NCBI GenBank assembly: GCA_947479645.1
Contig: CANKAJ010000034.1
Location: 1 to 39,384, forward strand
DNA: 39,384 bases
Source of the DNA: Betaproteobacteria bacterium
GTDB lineage: Bacteria; Pseudomonadota; Gammaproteobacteria; Burkholderiales; SG8-39
Direction: 5' to 3'
A model generated the notes under the pieces. That model worked only from the letters and a program-made list of their open reading frames with translations, was not told the DNA's origin and made no database searches. The translations under genes were made by a program, and so were the position numbers. Shown piece after piece: positions 32,890-39,384 of this stretch; positions within the stretch are counted from its first letter, which is position 1; each line of letters begins with the position of its first letter.

Positions 32890-34469
32890 GTTGATTTTTC
32901 TTTCCGGATCGTGCCGGCCGCCGGCGCCGCGGGTTTGGTCATCATTCCTGAAGAGAAAAGCAAATGCTGTGCGTCACTTGCCGCAGTCTCCATGCTTTGC
33001 GGCAGGGAGCGCGGCAGGTTCACGCTGGCCGTGGTGCCGATGGTTGACTGTGACACGCTGGCCTGCCCGCCCAGATTGATGGCCCGTTCCTGCATGCCGC
33101 GAATACCAAAGGCCCTGGGTTTGGATAAATCGGCATCAACCAGGCCGCGGCCGTTATCGTTGACTGTCAGCTTCACGTGATGCTCATCTGCCTCGAGCAG
33201 CACATCGACGCGCGACGCGCCGGCATGCTTGGCAACATTGGTCAGGGTCTCCTGGTAGATCCGGAACATGGCCATGGCAATCTCGTCATCCAGCGCAATC
33301 TCCTCCACGGCACAGCTGACTTTGCAGGGCATGTCCATGCGTTTTTGAAACTGTGCACTCTGCCATTCGATTGCGGCGACGATGCCCAGGTCGAGTATGC
33401 CCGGACGCAAATCGGTGGCGATGCGGCGCGCCGTGTCCAGGGCGCTGTCCACCAGTGCTTCAGTTGAATGCAGGTGCTGCAGTGCCAGATCCGAGCCCGG
33501 CACCAGGTCCCTGGCCAGTCTCATGAGTTCGATCTTGGTTGCGGTCAGCGTGCCGCCAAGATCGTCATGGATTTCGCGCGCGATGCGGGTGCGCTCCTGC
33601 TCCTTGACCGACTGTATGTGCGCCGACAGTTTGCTCAACTGCTGGCGCGAATGTCGCAATTCAAGCTCGGTCTTCTTGTTTGGCGTGATATTGATGAGCA
33701 TGCCATCCCACAAAATGCTGCCATCGCCGGCAGGGCGGGGGCTGGCGCGCAGGCTGACCCACTGCACTTCGTCGCTGCCGCTGCCGCGAATGCGACCTTC
33801 CCAGTTCCAGTCGGTGAGTGCCCGTGCCGATTCCTGCATGGCTTGCACAAACGTGACTGATTCTTCAGGGGCGATGCGGTCGAAAAACAAGCCAGGGTCG
33901 CGCATCACTTCTTGCGAATCCAGGCCCAGCAGCGCGCGACATCCTTCGCTCATGTAGCTGAATGACCAATTCTCATTCTTGTCCAGAAGCAGTTGCAGCA
34001 CGATGCCGGGAATGTACGCCGCGATGTTCCTGAGTCGCGTATGGCTCTCTTTCAGCGCGCTTTCCAGGAGATGCGCCTGCTTGCGGGTCCTGGCCTGTTC
34101 CAGACTGCGTTCCACCGCCGCCGGCAATCGCGCCAGATTGTCCTTCATTACATAATCGTCGGCGCCGTTCCTCATCATTTCCACCGCAACCTCTTCGCCG
34201 ATCTGGCCGGAGACGACGATGAAGGGGATCTCCAATGAGTGCCGGCGCAACAGTCGCAGGGCTTCCGCCCCGTCGAAGCCGGGCAGGTTGTAATCGGACA
34301 TGACCAGATCGAAGGTTTCCTCGGCCAGTGCCGCCAGCAGTTCCGGAGCCGATTCCACTTTGCGCAGGGTCGGCTTCAGCCCGGCCTGGCGCAGCGTCTG
34401 CAGCACCAGGGCGGCATCGTCCTCGGAGTCCTCGATCAGCAACAGGTGTGGCTTATGGTCAGGCGGCAT
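32886..34469 (-). CDS. Receiver-PAS-histidine kinase (HisKA_3 type)
   Basis: A 527-residue soluble kinase with an unusual order: a receiver domain first (D59, VMSDYNLPGFDG), then a PAS domain (about residues 145-270), a HisKA_3 dimerisation domain with the phosphorylated histidine in REIHDDLGGTLTATK, and a HATPase_c domain (DNGRGL, FGIRGMQERA). NarL-type regulators pair with this kinase class, which fits the adjacent gene. The N-terminal receiver could take phosphate from another kinase, for instance the orphan one at 29227, and tune activity. No membrane helix is present. Confidence 0.92.
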   Translation of the reverse strand: MPPDHKPHLLLIEDSEDDAALVLQTLRQAGLKPTLRKVESAPELLAALAEETFDLVMSDYNLPGFDGAEALRLLRRHSLEIPFIVVSGQIGEEVAVEMMRNGADDYVMKDNLARLPAAVERSLEQARTRKQAHLLESALKESHTRLRNIAAYIPGIVLQLLLDKNENWSFSYMSEGCRALLGLDSQEVMRDPGLFFDRIAPEESVTFVQAMQESARALTDWNWEGRIRGSGSDEVQWVSLRASPRPAGDGSILWDGMLINITPNKKTELELRHSRQQLSKLSAHIQSVKEQERTRIAREIHDDLGGTLTATKIELMRLARDLVPGSDLALQHLHSTEALVDSALDTARRIATDLRPGILDLGIVAAIEWQSAQFQKRMDMPCKVSCAVEEIALDDEIAMAMFRIYQETLTNVAKHAGASRVDVLLEADEHHVKLTVNDNGRGLVDADLSKPRAFGIRGMQERAINLGGQASVSQSTIGTTASVNLPRSLPQSMETAASDAQHLLFSSGMMTKPAAPAAGTIRKEKST

Positions 34470-34878
34470 GATTGATCGTTCCGCTCAAGTATTCAGTTTG
34501 CGGATGGGTGGACTGGACATGCAGACTTCTTTGCACTGGGTTTTATGGCTCGATTTACGGTGCCATATTGCAGTGTGTATTTCAACTTAATCATAGCATC
34601 AATAAGGTCATGTTGATGCCCGTAACCCCGCGCCGGGGGAGATTCAATTGATCAAATTGAATGACTTAAATGTCACTTTTTCGGTTCTGGTGCGTGACCG
34701 GAAATTGATAGGGTGATGACTGGGGAATCGAGTGGATGAGCCGACGTTGTGCGGACCTTGAGCCCGGCCATGCTGCTTTTTTGATTCAAGTCTTGTCCAG
34801 CTTGGTCGATATCTCTACTGACGCTGACCGTGGCAGGGTTGGAGCGCAGGATTGAAATGCATCGGGAGCTTGGTTTAT
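34470..34878. promoter_or_regulatory. Divergent region upstream of the sensor kinase and the chemotaxis genes
   Basis: No gene is supported. Seen: an extended -10-like TGCTATGAT on the minus strand (its TATGAT at 34590-34595) that could drive the kinase operon; a short hairpin CCCCG-CGC-CGGGG at 34626-34638; an inverted repeat ATTCAATT-GATCA-AATTGAAT at 34642-34662, possibly an operator; and a sigma28-type site for the chemotaxis genes at 34786-34812. Confidence 0.45.
34786..34812 (+). promoter_or_regulatory. Possible sigma28 promoter for the chemotaxis operon
   Basis: TCAAGTCT (34786-34793), 11 bases, GTCGATAT (34805-34812). Each half matches the FliA consensus at 6 of 8 positions and the spacer is the standard one. 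The -10 half is identical to that of the fliD promoter. It lies 66 bases before the preferred start of the first gene. Confidence 0.5.
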
Positions 34879-35442
34879 ATGCGGCGCCATGAACGGCATG
34901 TACTGGAAGCGGGATTGGCTGCGGCGGACAGCGCTTCGCGAGCAGCCGTTGATGGCATGGCAAAGGTCATGATCGAGCAGATTCACGGCGCGTGCACGGA
35001 ATTGCAGCGGGTGGATGAGTTACTGGGAAATGCAATAGAACAGTTGATGTCGGCATTCAATAGTGTGAGCGAGAAGGCGGTGGGATATCAAACCTCGTTG
35101 GCCTGCGAAGTAAGGCAGGCAATGGGAACGCCGGATGGACAGCGCTTGCAAGCAGTTGCGCAGAAGGTTGCCAAGGATGTGAACGGCGTGGTGACGGGGC
35201 TGCAGTTTCGTGACGTGGTAGGCCAGAAGCTGGGCCACGTGCGCAAGGAACTCGAGAACCTGGAACTGGTGATGCAGCAGATCCGCGCGGTGTCAGCTGA
35301 CCAGGCCGGACTGACAGCATCACCGGGCCCGGTGGAATTGGCGGCGCAGGTGCAGGAGTTGTTGCAGGAACTGGAGAAGGCACGGGTCGCAAGCCCGGTG
35401 CGGCAGGAATTAATGCATGCAGGGGAAATTGAGTTGTTCTGA
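34879..35442 (+). CDS. CheZ-like protein, putative CheY-P phosphatase
   Basis: A 187-residue, almost fully helical protein encoded just before cheY. Residues 108-122 read GLQFRDVVGQKLGHV; this resembles the catalytic stretch of CheZ (FQDLTGQ), with the acidic residue and the amide four places later kept as D112 and Q116. Long helices before and after (residues 25-100 and 117-170) fit a four-helix-bundle dimer, though the protein is shorter than typical CheZ and the C-terminal CheY-binding helix is not obvious (it ends in ELMHAGEIELF, which could serve). The ATG at 34879 is preferred over an in-frame TTG at 34852. Function is inferred from motif and position. Confidence 0.6.
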   Translation: MRRHERHVLEAGLAAADSASRAAVDGMAKVMIEQIHGACTELQRVDELLGNAIEQLMSAFNSVSEKAVGYQTSLACEVRQAMGTPDGQRLQAVAQKVAKDVNGVVTGLQFRDVVGQKLGHVRKELENLELVMQQIRAVSADQAGLTASPGPVELAAQVQELLQELEKARVASPVRQELMHAGEIELF

Positions 35443-35477
35443 ACTGTGGCGAGACCTGACGAGAAGGAATTAGTGCG

Positions 35478-35840
35478 GTGAAAAGCATACTTGCAGTTGA
35501 TGATTCAGCCTCCATTCGCAGAATGGTGTCCTTTACGCTTAAAACCGCCGGCTATGAAGTGATCGAGGCCGTCGATGGCATGGATGCGCTGGCCAAGGCA
35601 AAACACAAGGTGATGGACCTGGTCTTGACCGACCAGAACATGCCCCTCATGGATGGGTTGACCCTGGTGCAATCGCTCCGGCAACTCTCCCATTACCGAA
35701 CCGTGCCGATATTGATACTGACCACCGAGTCAGGCGCGGACATGAAAAGCAAGGGCAAGGCGGCGGGGGCCACTGGCTGGCTGGTCAAGCCGTTCGATCC
35801 GCAGCGGCTGATCGATGTGGTGCACAAGGTGCTTGGCTGA
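35478..35840 (+). CDS. cheY: CheY, chemotaxis response regulator
   Basis: Single-domain receiver of 120 residues. All key residues are present: D8-D9, phospho-acceptor D52 (LVLTDQNMPLMDG), T82/T83 in the ILTTES strand, and K104 in LVKPFD. The start is a GTG with AAGGA nine bases upstream. It lies between the CheZ-like gene and cheA on the same strand. It may bind FliM, whose N-terminal CheY-binding peptide is intact, or serve as a phosphate sink if another CheY exists elsewhere in the genome. Confidence 0.93.
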   Translation: MKSILAVDDSASIRRMVSFTLKTAGYEVIEAVDGMDALAKAKHKVMDLVLTDQNMPLMDGLTLVQSLRQLSHYRTVPILILTTESGADMKSKGKAAGATGWLVKPFDPQRLIDVVHKVLG

Positions 35841-35885
35841 TGGCAGTGCGAGTTGACCTGAAGCTCCAATGACCAAGGAATTGCA

Positions 35886-37886
35886 ATGACGATCGACATG
35901 AGCCAGTTTTACCAGGTGTTTTTCGAGGAGTCGGCTGAACTTCTGGAGAAAATGGAGCAGCTACTGCTCGAACTGGATGTGGCAGCACCCGTCAAGGACG
36001 ATCTGAACGCAATTTTCCGTACCGCGCACTCCATCAAAGGGGGGGCTGCGACTTTTGGCTTCACCGAAATCACCGGAACCACGCACATACTGGAATCGCT
36101 GCTCGACAAGCTGCGCAATGACGAGCTGCAACTGCGCAGTGACATGGTGGACGTGTTCCTCACGGCCGTTGATGTGTTGAAGATGCAGCTGGCCGGGCGC
36201 CAATCGGACATCGAGGTGGATGAACAGGCGGTTGCCGATATCTGCCGGTGTCTCAGTCAGCTAGCCAATGGTGAAGTTGCAGCAGGCGAAGCCGTAGCAG
36301 ACCCCGCTCCGGTAGCGGCGGCGGCCGGTTCCATCAGTGCGCCGGCGGTGCCAGCGCCAGGCGCCAATTCGGATGCCAATCCCTTCGCCGACGGCCTGGC
36401 GTTGGTCGATCCCACGCCCGAAAATCTCTTTGCCATCCTGACTGAAACGGTGTCTGAAAATTCGGCAATGGTGATCACAATAAATTCAGAAAATGTTACC
36501 AATACTGAATTAAACGACCATTCTGATACTTATGGCTTCTTCAATGAGTCTGAGGCTGCGCCGGCAGCAGTGGTGCCCGTGGTAGCGACGCCGAGCGTTC
36601 AGGCGCAGGCGGCGGCGCCGCCGGCAGGCGCACCGGCTGTCGAAGTAACGGCGGAGGGGCACCCCAGGCGCCGTGCCGGTGATCGCGCCGATACTGCTGA
36701 AACGACCTCGATTCGCGTCGGCGTCGAAAAAGTGGACCAGCTCATCAATCTGGTGGGTGAACTGGTGATCACTCAGGCGATGCTGGCGCAGACGGTTTCA
36801 CGCGTGGACCCGCTGGTGGCCGAGTCGCTGAATGCCGGGGTGGGGCAACTGGAGCGCAATACGCGCGACCTGCAGGAATCGGTCATGTCGATCCGCATGA
36901 TGCCGATCTCGTTCGTGTTCAGCCGCTTCCCGCGCGTGGTGCGCGATCTCGCGGCCAAGCTGCACAAACAGGTCGAACTGAAGACCGTGGGTGAGGGCAC
37001 CGAGCTGGACAAGGGCTTGATCGAGAAAATTGCCGATCCGCTCAACCACCTGGTGCGCAACAGCCTCGATCACGCCATCGAATCGCCTGAAGACCGCATT
37101 GCGGCCGGCAAGGACCCCACCGGAACCATCACACTGCGCGCCTTTCATCAGGGCGGCAACATCATGGTTGAAGTGGCCGACGATGGCGCCGGCCTGAGCC
37201 GCCCCAAAATCATGGCCAAGGCGCGTGAACGCGGCATGAATGTCAACGACGCCATGAGCGATCAGGAAGTGTGGTCGCTGATATTCGAACCGGGCTTCTC
37301 CACTGCGGCGGTGGTGACCGATGTTTCCGGGCGTGGCGTCGGCATGGATGTCGTGCGGCGCAATGTGCGCGGCATGGGCGGTCGCGTCGAGATCCGCTCG
37401 ACGCTGGGCAAGGGCACCTGCATTTCCATCCGCCTGCCGCTGACGCTGGCCATCCTCGATGGCATGTCGGTCGCCGTGGGCAAGGAAATTTTCATCGTGC
37501 CATTGACCTATATCGTCGAGTCGATGCAGCCGTCGAAGTCCGATATCAAGGCTATCAGTGGTCAGGGGAAAGTCGTGCATGTGCGCGGCGAGTATCTGCC
37601 GGTGGTGGCGCTGCACGAGCGGTTCAACATCACGCCCAATGTCAGTGATGCGGAAATGGAGCGCGGCATCCTGGTGATCCTGGAAGCAGAAGGCACCAAG
37701 ACTGCGCTGTTCGTGGACGAACTGGTGGGTCAACACCAGGTGGTGATCAAGAGCCTGGAGACGAATTATCGCAAGGCTCAGGGAATATCGGGGGCCACCA
37801 TCATGGGTGATGGCAAGGTGGCACTGATACTGGATGTGGCGGCGCTGGTGCACTGGCCGCTGCAGGATACGCGGCAGGCGGCGTGA
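35886..37886 (+). CDS. cheA: CheA, chemotaxis histidine kinase
   Basis: Kinase of the chemoreceptor array, 666 residues. P1 (Hpt) occupies about 1-105 with the phosphorylated H48 (TAHSIKGGAATFGF). A linker of some 165 residues follows, in which I see no clear P2 CheY-binding domain. P3 starts near residue 275 (TSIRVGVEKVDQLINLVGEL), P4 has the N-box (LVRNSLDHAIE), DDGAGLS and VSGRGVGMDVV, and P5 is the CheW-like end. Part of the linker (36470-36550) is much richer in A and T than its surroundings. AAGGA lies six bases before the ATG. Confidence 0.95.
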   Translation: MTIDMSQFYQVFFEESAELLEKMEQLLLELDVAAPVKDDLNAIFRTAHSIKGGAATFGFTEITGTTHILESLLDKLRNDELQLRSDMVDVFLTAVDVLKMQLAGRQSDIEVDEQAVADICRCLSQLANGEVAAGEAVADPAPVAAAAGSISAPAVPAPGANSDANPFADGLALVDPTPENLFAILTETVSENSAMVITINSENVTNTELNDHSDTYGFFNESEAAPAAVVPVVATPSVQAQAAAPPAGAPAVEVTAEGHPRRRAGDRADTAETTSIRVGVEKVDQLINLVGELVITQAMLAQTVSRVDPLVAESLNAGVGQLERNTRDLQESVMSIRMMPISFVFSRFPRVVRDLAAKLHKQVELKTVGEGTELDKGLIEKIADPLNHLVRNSLDHAIESPEDRIAAGKDPTGTITLRAFHQGGNIMVEVADDGAGLSRPKIMAKARERGMNVNDAMSDQEVWSLIFEPGFSTAAVVTDVSGRGVGMDVVRRNVRGMGGRVEIRSTLGKGTCISIRLPLTLAILDGMSVAVGKEIFIVPLTYIVESMQPSKSDIKAISGQGKVVHVRGEYLPVVALHERFNITPNVSDAEMERGILVILEAEGTKTALFVDELVGQHQVVIKSLETNYRKAQGISGATIMGDGKVALILDVAALVHWPLQDTRQAA

Positions 37887-37930
37887 GTATTAAAAATTGT
37901 TTGCGTGAATAAATTGAAGGGATAGCGATC

Positions 37931-39384
37931 ATGTTTTCAAATATGAAATTGGCAACAAAGTTAAGCCTTGCCTTTGCCGTGCTAGTGGTGATGACGGCGT
38001 GTATTGGCGGTCTCGCTATCTGGAAACTGAGTGTGGTCAACGCCAATACGGAAGATATCGCGACCAACTGGCTGCCGAGCATCCAGACGCTCGGTGTACT
38101 GCGCAACAAGGCCAATGCCTACCGGCGCCTTGAAAATCGCCACGTATTGAGCCTGAGCGACAAGGAGATGGACGAAATCGAAGCCCAAATGGGCGAGCGT
38201 AAAAAAGAGATCGGCGAGGCGATGGCAAAGTACAAGGGCTTGCTCGCCACCGACGAAGACCGGCGCTATTTTGATGACATGGGCAAGGCGCTGGACGCCT
38301 ACTGGCCGACCAACGCCAAATTGATGCAATTGTCGCGCGGCGGTGAAAAAACCCTGGAACAGGCGAAGGCCTATCTGCGCGGTGACTCCAACTCGGCCTT
38401 CCAGAAAATGCTGGATATCCAGGACAAATGGGTGGACCTCAATGACAAGGGGGCCGCTGCTTCGCACAAGGCGGCTGCGGAAACCTATTCGCAGACCAGC
38501 ACCATGGTGCTGGTGCTGCTGGCGGTAGCACTCGCCATTGCGGTGGTACTGGCTGTGACCATTATCCGCGCCATTCTGAAGCAATTGGGTGCCGACCCTT
38601 CTGCAGTATCGGAAGTTGCGACTAAAGTCGCGGCAGGTGATTTGTCAATGCAGATCGAGCTGGCACATGGTGATAGCACCAGCCTGATGGCGTGCATGAA
38701 AGCCATGCAGGTAGCGGTTCAGGCGCTGGTGACCGATGCGGCGATGTTGTCGGACGCAGCGGTGGCAGGCAAGTTGGCGACGAGAGCCGATGCGAGCAAG
38801 CACCAGGGAGACTTCAATCGCGTGGTGGCCGGTGTCAACAACACGCTGGATGCGGTGATTGGTCCATTGAACGTGGCGGCGAGCTATGTTGATCAGATCT
38901 CCAAGGGGGCGATCCCGGCCAAGATCACCGATAGCTACAACGGCGACTTCAACGCCATCAAGAACAACCTGAACCTGTGTATCGATGCGGTCAATGCGCT
39001 GGTGGCCGATGCCAATATGCTGTCCATGGCGGCGGTCGAGGGCAAGCTCGAGACGCGAGCCGATGCAAGCAAGCACCAGGGGGATTTCCGCAAGGTGGTC
39101 GAAGGGGTGAACGCCACGCTGGACGCCATCGTCGGTCCGGTGAACGAGGTAGTACGCGTGCTCGGTGCGCTGTCCAAGGGAGATCTGACCGAGAAGATCA
39201 GCGCCAACTACCAGGGCACCTTCGACAAGTTGAAGGTGGATGCCAACCTGACGGTGGACAAACTGACCGAGATTGTGAGCCAGATCAAGGAGTCGACCGA
39301 GTCGATCAACGTGGCCTCCAAGGAGATCGCCTCGGGCAACACGGATCTGTCCAGCCGCACCGAGGAGCAGGCCTCCAGTCTGGA
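37931..39384 (+). CDS. Methyl-accepting chemotaxis protein, 5' part (cut by window end)
   Basis: The first 484 residues of a transmembrane chemoreceptor. Two membrane helices (about 11-31 and 191-213) flank a periplasmic four-helix-bundle sensor domain. After the second helix lie HAMP-like modules: residues 214-265, then two copies of a 92-residue unit starting at 265 and 357 that share the stretch TRADASKHQGDF. The signalling domain begins near residue 440 and is cut at RTEEQASSL, the start of the usual methylation region. The ATG has AAGGGA eight bases upstream and follows cheA by 44 nt, so both are likely co-transcribed. Confidence 0.93.
   Translation, partial: MFSNMKLATKLSLAFAVLVVMTACIGGLAIWKLSVVNANTEDIATNWLPSIQTLGVLRNKANAYRRLENRHVLSLSDKEMDEIEAQMGERKKEIGEAMAKYKGLLATDEDRRYFDDMGKALDAYWPTNAKLMQLSRGGEKTLEQAKAYLRGDSNSAFQKMLDIQDKWVDLNDKGAAASHKAAAETYSQTSTMVLVLLAVALAIAVVLAVTIIRAILKQLGADPSAVSEVATKVAAGDLSMQIELAHGDSTSLMACMKAMQVAVQALVTDAAMLSDAAVAGKLATRADASKHQGDFNRVVAGVNNTLDAVIGPLNVAASYVDQISKGAIPAKITDSYNGDFNAIKNNLNLCIDAVNALVADANMLSMAAVEGKLETRADASKHQGDFRKVVEGVNATLDAIVGPVNEVVRVLGALSKGDLTEKISANYQGTFDKLKVDANLTVDKLTEIVSQIKESTESINVASKEIASGNTDLSSRTEEQASSL

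Overview
The window is a chromosomal motility locus of a Gram-negative proteobacterium, most likely a betaproteobacterium (moderately high GC; fleSR-type sigma54 control of flagellar genes; fliE-R and fliDST clusters next to flagellin; GGDEF proteins of a beta-proteobacterial type). The assignment to class is inference from gene content and protein style; no marker gene is present. No rRNA, tRNA, CRISPR array or complete insertion sequence was seen.

Region by region. (1) 1-359: the 3' end of an unrecognised gene. (2) 512-11688, minus strand: a nearly unbroken export and basal-body block read fliF-G-H-I-J, fliK, fliL-M-N-O-P-Q-R. (3) 12007-14677, plus strand: the fleS/fleR two-component pair (sigma54 activator) and fliE. 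(4) 14827-15591: an orphan ParA-type ATPase. (5) 15655-20341, minus strand: fliD-fliS-fliT, a second FliK-like protein, a stand-alone FlhB C-terminal domain protein and the c-di-GMP brake ycgR. (6) 20588-23482, minus strand: a 964-residue protein with six Ig-like repeats and a C-terminal zinc metallopeptidase domain. (7) 23719-27285, minus strand: flaG and a very large (1036-residue) flagellin. (8) 27667-34469: a small TPR protein, two related diguanylate cyclases flanking a cytosolic histidine kinase, and a NarL-type response regulator with its receiver-PAS-kinase partner. (9) 34879 to the end, plus strand: a CheZ-like protein, cheY, cheA and a 5' fragment of a methyl-accepting chemotaxis protein.

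How it fits together. FleSR would activate middle-class operons through sigma54; one good GG-N10-GC site lies upstream of fliK. Late genes carry sigma28-type sites: fliD, the metallopeptidase, fliC and probably the chemotaxis operon. The metallopeptidase sharing this promoter type and lying between fliD and flaG/fliC is the strongest hint of something new here: a cell-surface or flagellum-exported protease made together with the filament. A TNTTGAAAAA-type inverted-repeat element, each copy flanked by a different 7-bp direct repeat, occurs at both ends of the fliR-to-fliE block.
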